From Spirosoma fluviale (GTDB taxonomy: Bacteria > Bacteroidota > Bacteroidia > Cytophagales > Spirosomataceae), in assembly GCF_900230225.1 (NCBI RefSeq), contig NZ_OCNH01000002.1, positions 185,810-249,809 of the forward strand: 64,000 nucleotides of DNA, written 5' to 3'. This document shows positions 35,278 to 44,191 of the stretch, piece by piece; position 1 is the first letter of the stretch; each line of letters begins with the position of its first letter. The position numbers were made by a program, and so were the translations under genes. Below the pieces are notes generated by a model. That model saw only the letters and a list, made by a program, of their open reading frames with translations, did not search any database and was not told the DNA's origin.

Positions 35278-35586
35278 TCATTTCAAGTAACGTTGCATGC
35301 CAGCTAAAGTAATAGACATACTCAACGAAGTCAAAACCATAAAAAGCACCACGGTAATCAGACCTGCGTTTTTACTATCAAAGCTATAACTGACTAAGCC
35401 CAGCAGCCAGGCCAGTAGGCCATTGGCCATTAAGCATTTTCCTGTCCACTCAGCTAATTGTTCAGGGTCTTTGACTTTTTCCGGTTCATAACCTGCAATC
35501 AGCCCTGCTAAATGGAATTTCCACATCAAAAAGCCTAAGAGCAGCATCAGCAACCCAACGAATCCTAAAATGACTACCGTAAACAT
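35278..35586 (-). CDS. Small integral membrane protein, DUF3784-like
   Basis: A 102-aa protein with three predicted membrane helices: VVILGFVGLLMLLLGFLMW (4-22), KCLMANGLLAWLLGLVSYSF (about 50-69) and GLITVVLFMVLTSLSMSITL (about 75-94). The loop HLAGLIAGYEPEKVKDPEQL between helices 1 and 2 fits DUF3784. The function is unknown. It lies at the left border of a repeat-rich accessory patch. Confidence 0.65.
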   Translation of the reverse strand: MFTVVILGFVGLLMLLLGFLMWKFHLAGLIAGYEPEKVKDPEQLAEWTGKCLMANGLLAWLLGLVSYSFDSKNAGLITVVLFMVLTSLSMSITLAGMQRYLK

Positions 35587-35956
35587 AGGGGTTGAGGAAT
35601 ATAAAATTGTTCATTTGTCTTACTAGGGCGTTCGACCCTGTCAGCCGAGGCCCAGAAATTAAGGCCTAAACCTGCCTTGGCGAGGTGTTCAACCTGTCGC
35701 CCGACAAGCCCGAATTTGAAGCTAATTTATAGACTCTCATCCAACGACCGGGAAGGCTGATGGTGAGCATAGCGAGACATTTACACATATGGGAGGATGT
35801 ATGCAATGTTTTTAACGGACTGATAATCAACAGACCAAAACATTGCATTTGCCGGGGGTTTGTTCGCCAGAACACGGTGGTGGTTGGGCTGCCGACTTTC
35901 CTATGGGACGTGCACCTTGTCATCAATAGGTTGCCTGCGCGAAGCAGACAACTGTG
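35587..35956. repeat. Non-coding repeat block A of the accessory patch
   Basis: Two tandem 57-nt degenerate units start at 35629 (CGTTCGACCCTGTCAGCCGA) and 35686. They are followed by a block with GAGCATAGCGAGACATTTAC (35765-35794), which recurs at 36554. A 12-bp hairpin follows (ATGCAATGTTTT 35801-35812 with 35837-35848), then TTGGGCTGCC-containing sequence that also recurs in block B. A minus-strand frame is open here but looks like decayed repeat translation, not a gene. Confidence 0.65.
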
Positions 35957-36265
35957 TTACTTTTTGCGTTCTCGAATTGATACTACTGTGATAGCATTTT
36001 GTGCCTCACCACATGAACCACCACGTTTAAAACGAATCCAAACGGAAGCGGGATACTTGATGGCCTCATAGCTACCATATGGTTCAGGAAGCTGATCCAA
36101 CGAGCGATATCTACCTAAATCCGTTTCAATATCGTATCCGCCCATACACGCAGCAACAGCAATGTTAAAGCTAATGATTGTAGCTTTGATTTCGCCAGGT
36201 TCGGGTTGGTCTTTCTGACAACTACTCACAAGTAGAATTGCACAGAAGAGGTAAAGAGCTTTCAT
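35957..36265 (-). CDS. Small putative lipoprotein, 102 aa
   Basis: The start is MKALYLFCAILLVSSCQKDQ at 36265, a good lipoprotein signal with lipobox LVSSC; the longer frame upstream runs into repeat DNA. The mature protein has two Cys residues (AACMGGYD and RGGSCGEAQ) that may form a disulfide. No family recognised. It is flanked on both sides by the 57-nt repeat family, which suggests a cassette-like insertion. The function is unknown. Confidence 0.6.
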   Translation of the reverse strand: MKALYLFCAILLVSSCQKDQPEPGEIKATIISFNIAVAACMGGYDIETDLGRYRSLDQLPEPYGSYEAIKYPASVWIRFKRGGSCGEAQNAITVVSIRERKK

Positions 36266-36647
36266 ACTGGTAAAAGTTTTAGTGCCAACTATCTGTACTA
36301 AACGGACGCATTCCCCCTGTCGCCGGGGCAGTGGACGTTGAAGCCTAAAGCCTGACTTTCTAGAGCGTTTTTCTTGTCGACTGAACCTGCCCAATCAAAC
36401 TTTCACCTGGCTAATCGGGGCGTTCGCCCTGTCAGCCGAAACCCGACAAAAGAGCAAAACCGCTTGTCTGGCGAGATGTTCGCCCTGTCGCCGATAACCC
36501 GCCTTACACGCCCATTTTGTTCGGTACACCCAACGCCACCATGGGATGATGACGAGCGTAGCGAGACATTTACACACATGGGATGTTGGGCTGTCAATTT
36601 TGACCTCGGGACGAGCGGCCTGTCACCGGAGACCTGCCTTATGGGTG
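36266..36647. repeat. Non-coding repeat block B of the accessory patch
   Basis: Degenerate CTGTC-containing units start near 36301, then at 36421 (CGTTCGCCCTGTCAGCCGAA) and 36477 (TGTTCGCCCTGTCGCCGATA), 56 nt apart. They are followed by GAGCGTAGCGAGACATTTAC (36554-36583, 28 of 30 bases identical to block A) and TTGGGCTGTC. The same succession occurs in block A. Minus-strand translation yields fragments such as GEHLARQAV and SADRANAP at about 19-residue spacing, but no intact gene. Confidence 0.65.
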
Positions 36648-37526
36648 TTAGGTTAACCCTCGTTGAATTTTAAGGACAAAATCAGAAGAGACTCCATTGT
36701 CTTCAGCTATTTCTTCAATTGTGAGTTTTCCACGATTGAGGGCTTTTTTTACTGCTTCTGCTTTTACTGCCGTTTCTTTTCGCTGCTCGGCTTCATGAAT
36801 CTTCTTATTCTCATTCTCAACCGCCAACGCATTAGCCGAAAGGGTCATTTCGTAAGCCATCCGCTTTTCGGGAGTCATAGCCCGTGTGTCCAACTCTTTG
36901 ATGGCCGCTTCTAACCACTCCTCATTCCAGAACTGGGGATACTGCTTGGGTTTAGTAGCTTTATGGATAGTCTTCATCGTATAAATGAGTTTGTCCAAAT
37001 CGGTTTGAACGTTGGCTAAACGCTTTTTGAATTTAGCCAATTCTACTGTAATAAACGTAGTCTGATCGTCAATCAGTTCGCCTTTCTCATTTTTCAGAAC
37101 AGCAACGTTATGGTAATCAGCGATGTGTGGAAATATATTTACAGCCAAAATGCCAATGCAGTAAATCTTGGGCAAACCTTCAAATCGGTATTTGCCTTTC
37201 CGAATTAACGTATTCAAACGGTAAAATGAGTAGAATTTCATGCGTTGAATGAAGTCAGGGTACTTGCTCAACTGCATTTCAACAATGAACTGATTCCCTC
37301 GCTCATCTACACAAGCTATGTCATAAACTCCGCTCCGGCTGTCTTTAGTCAGGCCTAGAATCTCGCTTTCAATAAACTCTACTTTGGTAATCGCTACAGG
37401 GGACTGGATAAGAGCCTGTAATGATCTGCGCAAGAACCGCGTGTCGGACTCATTGCCAAAGGTCACTTTGAAGCCGTAATCGGAGAGAATCGAGATAAAC
37501 CGCTCATTGTCGTTGTACAAATCCAT
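36648..37526 (-). CDS. Rpn family recombination-promoting nuclease / PD-(D/E)XK transposase-like protein
   Basis: A 292-aa protein of the Rpn/PDDEXK_2 group. The N-terminal DYGFKVTFGNESDTRFLRRS leads to the nuclease core, with the acidic residue in GVYDIACVDERGNQ and the E-x-Q motif FIVEMQLSKYPDFIQRMKFY. The C-terminal part is a charged helix (about 215-265, KKIHEAEQRKETAVKAEAVK) ending in an HTH-like LTIEEIAEDNGVSSDFVLKI. Such proteins are RecA-independent recombination nucleases often scattered in genomes. Full length and apparently intact. It lies between repeat block B and an HNH endonuclease gene. Confidence 0.87.
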   Translation of the reverse strand: MDLYNDNERFISILSDYGFKVTFGNESDTRFLRRSLQALIQSPVAITKVEFIESEILGLTKDSRSGVYDIACVDERGNQFIVEMQLSKYPDFIQRMKFYSFYRLNTLIRKGKYRFEGLPKIYCIGILAVNIFPHIADYHNVAVLKNEKGELIDDQTTFITVELAKFKKRLANVQTDLDKLIYTMKTIHKATKPKQYPQFWNEEWLEAAIKELDTRAMTPEKRMAYEMTLSANALAVENENKKIHEAEQRKETAVKAEAVKKALNRGKLTIEEIAEDNGVSSDFVLKIQRGLT

Positions 37527-37617
37527 GTAGCAAAGTTACTCACGCAATGCCTAGGTACCGTCAACTAAACGGACACGGATAGAGATTAGACTACGTAAAC
37601 CCATTTTTACAATGAAA

Positions 37618-38148
37618 TTAACCATACTTTGTTTTATGAATTTTCTTGAACTCAAGTAAGCAAGCTATAAAACTTGATAGAGGCCTCGAACCGCCTACGA
37701 TAACTGAATTCTCTCTATAGTATTCCTTAAACTCTTTCATCAATAGTAACTTTGAGTCATTTTCTTCTGGTAAATAGTTGAGTAAAGACATTACATCTTT
37801 AATTTCTTGAGAAAAGACCTTCTTTTTATTTTTCACCCAATTAACAAAATGGATAGGGTCTCTTGTATCTGGGCTTGATTGGTGGCATCTGCGACATAAA
37901 AGAACAAGATTAGCTTCGCAATTACATCCCCCAAATGCTTTCGGAACAATATGACATCTTTGCGAATAATCATGATTCGCCCAATTTTTAAAAATTTCAA
38001 AATCTTTTTCATCTGAGACATCCACATCTAATAAGCCAGCAAAAATCCCGCATGCCCAACATGATGGTTCGCCCCAATCCATGAGATAGTCGAAGTATTG
38101 GTATGAGCTTTCTTTCCAGTAATAGGCAATCTTTGCCCTACTTGGCAT
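37618..38148 (-). CDS. HNH endonuclease domain protein
   Basis: A 176-aa protein with an HNH core. Zinc-binding CWAC is at about residues 31-34, CHIVPKAFGGCNCEANLVLL supplies the His-Asn pair, and CRRCHQSSPD supplies the second Cys pair and last His. The C-terminal 70 residues are helical and unrecognised. The coding sequence is visibly more AT-rich than purM next door, consistent with horizontal acquisition. It may belong to a restriction or other defence cassette, but no methylase or partner is adjacent. Confidence 0.8.
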   Translation of the reverse strand: MPSRAKIAYYWKESSYQYFDYLMDWGEPSCWACGIFAGLLDVDVSDEKDFEIFKNWANHDYSQRCHIVPKAFGGCNCEANLVLLCRRCHQSSPDTRDPIHFVNWVKNKKKVFSQEIKDVMSLLNYLPEENDSKLLLMKEFKEYYRENSVIVGGSRPLSSFIACLLEFKKIHKTKYG

Positions 38149-38648
38149 CCATTTTTTAACACCAATACATGAGGTATTATCTATTACATGAGGTATTATC
38201 TATATGATTCATGTTGTAATATAAAATATCACGGTTAAGGGCGTTCGCATTGTCAACCGGAACCCGGAAATAGAAGCCTAAACGCTACCTTGTCAGGGCG
38301 GGCGTCCTGTCGACCGAGATCCGATCAACGAGCAAAAAAGCCTATCTGTCCGATACGTGTAGCCTGTCGCCGAGACGCTGGCAAACAAGCACTTTATGGC
38401 CAGTTCACCCAACATGTTAAAGGGCGTAAAGTCACTTAATGACTTTCGGCTGATAATCAATTAGATATAGTTAAGTGTGTGAGTATATAAACTTTAACTA
38501 TAATGCGAGTGATTATGTAGCAATTCTAGGTAATTGAGTTTATTTAAACAAGTGCAATAGGTCGTAAAACGTTTATTTATTCGGTTGTCGAAAAATAGGA
38601 TATCTGGAAGGGATGAGGGTATGGGGCTTTTCTCCTTACCTTTGCGGC
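38149..38648. repeat. AT-rich intergenic region with repeat block C
   Basis: Three 57-nt units of the accessory repeat start at 38242 (CGTTCGCATTGTCAACCGGA), 38299 and 38356 (CGTGTAGCCTGTCGCCGAGA). A 7-bp hairpin (AAAGTCA 38428-38434 with 38440-38446) and CTGATAATCAA, shared with block A, follow. TACCTTTG (38637-38644), a perfect -7 element, sits just before purM. A direct ATTACATGAGGTATTATCTA repeat occurs at about 38165-38202. No gene seen. Confidence 0.6.
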
Positions 38649-39818
38649 ATGACTGACCGTTATGCCCAGCGCGGAGTTTCCGCCAGTAAAGAAGACGTTC
38701 ACAACGCCATTGCCCAGCTCGATAAGGGGTTATTTCCCAAAGCTTTCTGCAAAATTGTGCCCGATACGCTGGCGGGTGACCCGGATTTTTGTACCATCAT
38801 GCATGCCGACGGAGCCGGTACGAAATCGTCTCTAGCTTACTTATACTGGCGCGAAACCGGCGATTTGAGCGTCTGGAAGGGCATCGCGCAGGATGCTGTG
38901 GTAATGAATACCGACGATCTGATCTGCGCCGGAGCTACCGGACCCATGCTGCTGTCGTCGACCATTGGCCGTAATAAAAACCTGATTCCCGGCGATGTCA
39001 TTGCCGAAATCATCAACGGCACCGAAGAGGTTCTCCAAATGCTTCGCGATCACGGCATCGAAATTTATAGCACCGGGGGCGAAACCGCCGACGTTGGTGA
39101 TCTGGTTCGGACCGTTATTGTCGACAGTACGGTCATTGCCCGGATGCGTCGCGATCAGGTGATCAGTAACGACCGGATTCAGGCCGGGGATGTTATCGTT
39201 GGTCTGGCGTCGTTTGGTCAGGCAACGTACGAGACAATCTACAACGGCGGGATGGGAAGTAACGGACTCACCTCGGCCCGCCACGATGTACTGGCTCACT
39301 ACCTGGCCGGGCAATACCCGGAAAGTTTTGATCCGTCCATTGATAAATCATTGATCTATAGCGGTTCGAAACGATTGACGGACGTCGTCTCGACCGGAGA
39401 TACGGACACAACGGTTGGCCAGCTTATCCTGTCGCCCACGCGTACGTATGCCCCCGTTGCCAAAAAGCTGCTGGATGAACTCCGGCCGCAAATTCACGGG
39501 ATGGTTCACTGTTCGGGTGGGGCGCAAACGAAAGTGCTACACTTTATTGACAACCTGCATATCATCAAAGATAACCTGTTCCCAATTCCGCCCCTGTTCC
39601 GATTGATTCAGTCGGAGAGCGGTACGAGCTGGCAGGAAATGTACAAGGTTTTCAATATGGGGCACCGATTGGAAATCTATCTGCCCGAAGCTCATGCACA
39701 GCAGGTTATCGAGATTTCACAATCATTCGGTATCGATGCGCAGGTAATTGGGCGGGTTGAAGCCTTTGCCGGAAAACAGGTAACCATACAAAGTGAAGTC
39801 GGTGAATTTGTGTATTGA
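38649..39818 (+). CDS. purM: Phosphoribosylformylglycinamidine cyclo-ligase (AIR synthase)
   Basis: An ATP-dependent enzyme of purine synthesis converting FGAM to AIR. About 389 aa from ATG 38649 (MTDRYAQRGVSASKEDVHNA); an in-frame start at 38613 would lie upstream of the -7 promoter element. Motifs of the PurM/PurL fold: HADGAGTKSSLAYLYWRETG, DAVVMNTDDLICAGATGPML, STGGETADVGDLVRTV, and MVHCSGGAQTKVLHFIDN near the C-terminus. It is the longer Bacteroidota-type PurM. A TACCTTTG -7 element ends only 4 nt before the ATG, so the mRNA may be nearly leaderless. Confidence 0.93.
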   Translation: MTDRYAQRGVSASKEDVHNAIAQLDKGLFPKAFCKIVPDTLAGDPDFCTIMHADGAGTKSSLAYLYWRETGDLSVWKGIAQDAVVMNTDDLICAGATGPMLLSSTIGRNKNLIPGDVIAEIINGTEEVLQMLRDHGIEIYSTGGETADVGDLVRTVIVDSTVIARMRRDQVISNDRIQAGDVIVGLASFGQATYETIYNGGMGSNGLTSARHDVLAHYLAGQYPESFDPSIDKSLIYSGSKRLTDVVSTGDTDTTVGQLILSPTRTYAPVAKKLLDELRPQIHGMVHCSGGAQTKVLHFIDNLHIIKDNLFPIPPLFRLIQSESGTSWQEMYKVFNMGHRLEIYLPEAHAQQVIEISQSFGIDAQVIGRVEAFAGKQVTIQSEVGEFVY

Positions 39819-39884
39819 GTGACTTATTGATTTTATTGATACCTTGCAGGAGCCTTGATGTGATAGACACATTGAGGCTTTTGT

Positions 39885-40985
39885 ATGAAGAAAGGTGTCT
39901 GTATTAGTCTGCTCTTCTTGTGGTGGCCAATAGCGTTTGTTTGGGCGCAGACAACACCTTTTACGGCCTCCTGGACATTTGAAGGAAACGATAACGGCAA
40001 CACATCGAGCGGATTGGTCGCGGCATCCAGCGTTACGTACACGGGCGTAAATCGGCTGGGGATAAATCCGTTCACCAGTGGCTATGTCAACCTGGGCGTT
40101 AACGTGCAGAACTGGTCGACTTCAGCTTGCAACCAGACCGAATACGTCCAATTTTCCGTACAGCCCCTTGGTACCGCCAGGCTTACGCTGATGTCCCTGT
40201 CCTTCGCCTTTGCCCGTTCAGATCAGGGACCGACGCAGTTGACCGTACGGTCGAGTGCCGATGGGTTCGGCAGTAATATTCACTCGCAGGGCATCAATAC
40301 AAATTTTCAGGTGGCGTCTATATCGTTAAATGGGGCAGGGTTTATCAATCAGTCGGGTGCCGTAACATTTCGTATTTACGCCTGTAGTCCGGCTGCTGGG
40401 GGCGGTACACTTAAGCTGGATGAGATTCAACTGAACGCCAATGTGCTGCCCGTTACGTTACTTTCGTTCAGCGCAACCCCCAAAGGCGACCGGGTTCAAC
40501 TGGCCTGGCAAACGGCTAGTGAAAGCAACGCCAGCCACTTCAGAATTGAGCGCAGCCTGGATTTAAGAGAGTTTTTTACCGTTGGTAAGGTCGTTGCCGG
40601 AGGTACCACCAACGAGCGGCAGTACTATGGATTAACGGACAGTAACCCCCATCCCGGTATTAACTATTACCGGCTGAGCCAACTGGATTTTAATGGTACC
40701 GTGCATACCTATAAACCCATATCCGCGATTGTCAGTCTGTCTGACCCGGTAGTGACGGTGTACCCGAATCCTGCCAGTCCCAACCGTATCCATATCCGGC
40801 TTTGGAATGCCGATGTAACAGCCATTCGGTTGCTATCCGGCACAGGTCAGCCACTGGAAGGGCGGCTGGAGCGTGGGTTGGGTGAGGCCGACCTGCTCTT
40901 CGCGCATCCCTTGCCAACGGGGGTATATACGTTGGAAGTACGGCTAGATGATAGAAAGAAGCTGGTTAGAGTTCTTATTCTGTAA
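39885..40985 (+). CDS. Secreted protein with T9SS type A sorting domain, 366 aa
   Basis: Signal peptide at residues 1-24 (GVCISLLFLWWPIAFVWAQ). An N-terminal beta-rich module (about 25-190) contains LSFAFARSDQGPTQLTVRSS and SGAVTFRIYACSP; a closely similar module begins the next gene's product. A fibronectin-like segment follows (LPVTLLSFSATPKGDRVQLA, typical before T9SS domains), then the sorting domain starting VTVYPNPASPNRIHIRLW. The role is probably extracellular or surface-bound; no catalytic motif is seen. Confidence 0.82.
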   Translation: MKKGVCISLLFLWWPIAFVWAQTTPFTASWTFEGNDNGNTSSGLVAASSVTYTGVNRLGINPFTSGYVNLGVNVQNWSTSACNQTEYVQFSVQPLGTARLTLMSLSFAFARSDQGPTQLTVRSSADGFGSNIHSQGINTNFQVASISLNGAGFINQSGAVTFRIYACSPAAGGGTLKLDEIQLNANVLPVTLLSFSATPKGDRVQLAWQTASESNASHFRIERSLDLREFFTVGKVVAGGTTNERQYYGLTDSNPHPGINYYRLSQLDFNGTVHTYKPISAIVSLSDPVVTVYPNPASPNRIHIRLWNADVTAIRLLSGTGQPLEGRLERGLGEADLLFAHPLPTGVYTLEVRLDDRKKLVRVLIL

Positions 40986-41126
40986 GCCTTTATTAGCACA
41001 TTATCCCCACAAAATGACCGGATAGTCGGTTTTTCGGGTAAAAGGACGTCAAAGCAGAAACTTAATAATTACTTAATTGGTGAGGATGTATTTTTGGTAG
41101 GTCAAGGTACTTAATCACACTCAACG

Positions 41127-44100
41127 ATGAATCGAATTTTACAGGTGCTGCTAGCTGCCTCTTTGTGGCTGATAACCGTTGCTGGCTTTGCCCAGACAAC
41201 GCTGGTTCAATGGAATTTTGAAGGGACACCCGGTTCGCTGACTGCCGCTGCCGCGTCGACAATTACTGCCGACAATGCCGCTTTTGGCTCGGGCGTAACC
41301 AGTGTTACGTTCGTAGCGGGCAGTGGAGGAGGACGAGCCTACACCGGAACGGGCTGGAACGTAACAAGCCCGGATGCCAACAAGTACATCCAGGTTAGTC
41401 TGGGGCCGGTGGCCAGTTATACCATGGCATTGTCGCAGCTAAGCTTCGATGAACAGCGTTCCGGTACGGGTCCAACGACCTGGACGCTGCGATCCAGTCT
41501 GGACAACTTTGCCACGGACATCAACACCACGCCCACCTCGACCACGTCGCCTACCTCAAACGGTTCATTTACGTCGCGGGTGGTGTCGCTGAGCGCCAAT
41601 GCAGCCTTTCAGAATTTAAGTGCGCCGGTAACGTTCCGGATTTATGGCTACGGGGCCAGCGGCTCGGGCGGAACCTGGCGATTTGATAACATTACCGTAA
41701 ATGGTACGGTTGGTCCCCTCGATCCAACAGCACCTCTTATATCGGTTAATCCCGCTTCGCTATCAAACTTTGCCGCCGTTCCCGGCACGCCTTCATCGGC
41801 TAAATCCTACACAGTTTCTGCTGTCAACTTAACGGCCAGCCTCGTGCTAACAGCGCCAACCGGCTATGAGCTTAGTAAAGACAACGGTACCTCGTATGCG
41901 GTAAGCCAAACGCTGACCCAGTCCGGGGGTACGGTTGCCGCTACTGTCATCAATGTTCGGCTAACGGGCGCTGGTAGCGGAACAGTTAATGGGGCCATCA
42001 CGAATGAAAGTGTGGGGGCAACTACGCAAAATGTGGCCGTCAGTGGAACCGTCGATGTGGCGAATGGCCCAACGCCTATCGCTACAGCCCGCGGGCAAGT
42101 GGGCACAAGCGTCACCATTCAGGGGCGTGTAACGGTGAGCAACCAGTTTGGTGGTAAGCTGTTTTATATACAGGATAACACCGGCGGTATTGCCGTCTAC
42201 GACCCTACCACAAGCTACGGCAATCAAGTCCAACTCGGCGATCTGGTGCAGGTGAGTGGACCAGTAGCACTTTTTCAGGGGAAAAAGGAAATTAATGGCG
42301 TTACGGCGTTTTTAAAGGTCAATGAGACAAACCAGCCCGTTACACCCCAGGTCATAACAATTCCGCAGCTCACATCCGGTACTTTTGAAGGACAGTTAGT
42401 AACGGTACAAAACGCTACCATTGGAGGATCGGGTGGCACGTTTCAAGGGGGAGCTGCTGGGACATATCCGCTCACAACCAGCGATGGTGCCGCCGAGTTG
42501 TTTGTGACAAGTGCCTCCGATCTGGTGGGCGCAACGAAACCTACGGGTACGCTGTCTGTAACGGGTATTGCCGATCGCTACATACCGACGGATGCGTCGA
42601 AGAATGTCATTCAACTTAACCCCCGCGCCATATTTGATATTCCGGGTTCGGAGGTGCCACCGCCACCACCAACCATTACGACTTGCCCAACTACGCGCGA
42701 TATTTCCGACAACGACCAAACGTTGAGTCTGGTAAGCTGGAACCTCGAATGGTACGGTTTTGATGGCGGTTCGTACACCTGCACCAATGGCTCCCGAACG
42801 TATGCGGATAATGGCCCAACGAACGAAGCTCTCCAGGCTCAGAACGTTCGGTCGGTGATGGACGCCTTCAACGCCGATATTTACGTGCTGCAGGAGGTGA
42901 GCGACAAAAATCTGCTGATCGCCAATCTACCGACGGGTTACGCCCTTAGCTGTTCGGATCAGTACACATCGTACTTCTTTCAGGATTTGTGTGATGCCGG
43001 TGGGAATCCGCAGGGATTCAACCCGACAAGCCTCAACCAGAAAGTCTGCGTGATGTATAAGACGAGCGTTGTCTCGATGATTCCCGCCGAGAGCAAGCCC
43101 TTGCTGGCCGACAAATACAATTACACCGCTACGCCCCGCAGCGATGCCTGGGCGTCGGGGCGACTGCCTTATCTATTTGTCGCCAATGTAACGGTAGCCG
43201 GTCAGACCCGGAAACTGCACATCGTGGATATTCACGCTAAGTCAGGCTCGGCTCAGGCTGATTATAACCGTCGGAAACAGGATATTATCGACCTGAAGGC
43301 TGAATTGGATGCTACTTACGGAAGCGCCAACCTGATTATTGCCGGTGATTATAATGACGATGTCGATCAGTCCATTGCCGCCGGTAATCCGTCGTCATAC
43401 GCCAACTTCGTGAGCGATGCCACGAACTATACGGTTGTTTCCAGCGAACTAAGTACAAACGGGTGCAACACCGACGCCAATTTTACCGACGCTATCGACC
43501 ACATCATGGTCTCGAACGAACTGGCGGCTGCTTACATTGCCGGATCGGTGGCTTCTGTACGGCCAGCCGTTGTTAACTACGCGCTTACTACCTCAGACCA
43601 CTATCCAACGTTCGCCCGCTTTAATTTAGCGAATGCCGGAGCCCCTCTACCCGTTCGCCTGTCGTCTTTCGGAGCCAGGGCCGTTGGCGAGCAGGTCGCT
43701 TTGTCCTGGACTACGGCCAACGAAACGAACAGTGCTTATTTCGAGGTCGAACGGAGTATAGATGCGCGTGAGTTTGGGGCTATTGGCCGCGTGGCGGCTG
43801 CGGGCGATGCAAAAACTACGAAAACCTACGGCCTGATTGATGAACGACCCCTGAGCGGTACCAGCTACTACCGGTTAAAACAGGTTGACCTTGACGGGCA
43901 GACGGCTTACTCGACCATCGTATCCGTCGTGATGGACAACCTGACACCCGCCATGGAACTGCTTGGCAATCCGAGCGAGAATCAGGCTATTCGGGTGGCT
44001 ATTCGCAACCTGCCCAACGCTGTCTATCGCTTAACGACCTTCACCGGGCGTGAGCTTCCTGTGCAGAGCCAAGCTCAGGCAGACGGATCGTTGCTGTTCA

Positions 44101-44189
44101 CAACCGCCCAGACGCTTAGCCCCGGCGTATACCTGCTGCGGGCCGATTCAGGAACTACCCGCATTGTTCGGAAAGTAGTGGTGAGGTAG
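41127..44189 (+). CDS. Secreted endonuclease/exonuclease/phosphatase-family protein with T9SS sorting domain
   Basis: A 1020-aa secreted protein. Signal peptide about 1-22 (VLLAASLWLITVAGFAQ). Module 1 (about 25-195) is shared with the preceding gene. An OB-fold DUF5689-like segment (about 320-470) contains GRVTVSNQFGGKLFYIQDNT. The EEP nuclease core has LVSWNLEWYGFDGG, DIYVLQEVSDKN, HIVDIHAKSGSAQ, IIAGDYNDDVDQS and the terminal TTSDHYPTFARF His-Asp pair, so the fold looks catalytically complete. A T9SS C-terminal domain ends GVYLLRADSGTTRIVRKVVV. It may degrade extracellular nucleic acid or phosphate esters (inference). Confidence 0.88.
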   Translation: MNRILQVLLAASLWLITVAGFAQTTLVQWNFEGTPGSLTAAAASTITADNAAFGSGVTSVTFVAGSGGGRAYTGTGWNVTSPDANKYIQVSLGPVASYTMALSQLSFDEQRSGTGPTTWTLRSSLDNFATDINTTPTSTTSPTSNGSFTSRVVSLSANAAFQNLSAPVTFRIYGYGASGSGGTWRFDNITVNGTVGPLDPTAPLISVNPASLSNFAAVPGTPSSAKSYTVSAVNLTASLVLTAPTGYELSKDNGTSYAVSQTLTQSGGTVAATVINVRLTGAGSGTVNGAITNESVGATTQNVAVSGTVDVANGPTPIATARGQVGTSVTIQGRVTVSNQFGGKLFYIQDNTGGIAVYDPTTSYGNQVQLGDLVQVSGPVALFQGKKEINGVTAFLKVNETNQPVTPQVITIPQLTSGTFEGQLVTVQNATIGGSGGTFQGGAAGTYPLTTSDGAAELFVTSASDLVGATKPTGTLSVTGIADRYIPTDASKNVIQLNPRAIFDIPGSEVPPPPPTITTCPTTRDISDNDQTLSLVSWNLEWYGFDGGSYTCTNGSRTYADNGPTNEALQAQNVRSVMDAFNADIYVLQEVSDKNLLIANLPTGYALSCSDQYTSYFFQDLCDAGGNPQGFNPTSLNQKVCVMYKTSVVSMIPAESKPLLADKYNYTATPRSDAWASGRLPYLFVANVTVAGQTRKLHIVDIHAKSGSAQADYNRRKQDIIDLKAELDATYGSANLIIAGDYNDDVDQSIAAGNPSSYANFVSDATNYTVVSSELSTNGCNTDANFTDAIDHIMVSNELAAAYIAGSVASVRPAVVNYALTTSDHYPTFARFNLANAGAPLPVRLSSFGARAVGEQVALSWTTANETNSAYFEVERSIDAREFGAIGRVAAAGDAKTTKTYGLIDERPLSGTSYYRLKQVDLDGQTAYSTIVSVVMDNLTPAMELLGNPSENQAIRVAIRNLPNAVYRLTTFTGRELPVQSQAQADGSLLFTTAQTLSPGVYLLRADSGTTRIVRKVVVR

Positions 44190-44191
44190 AT

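Noticed and set aside
35666..36577. Minus-strand frames starting MCKCLA in repeat blocks A and B
   Set aside because: They align with each other but degrade through the repeat units and have no signal of a folded protein; treated as repeat-derived.
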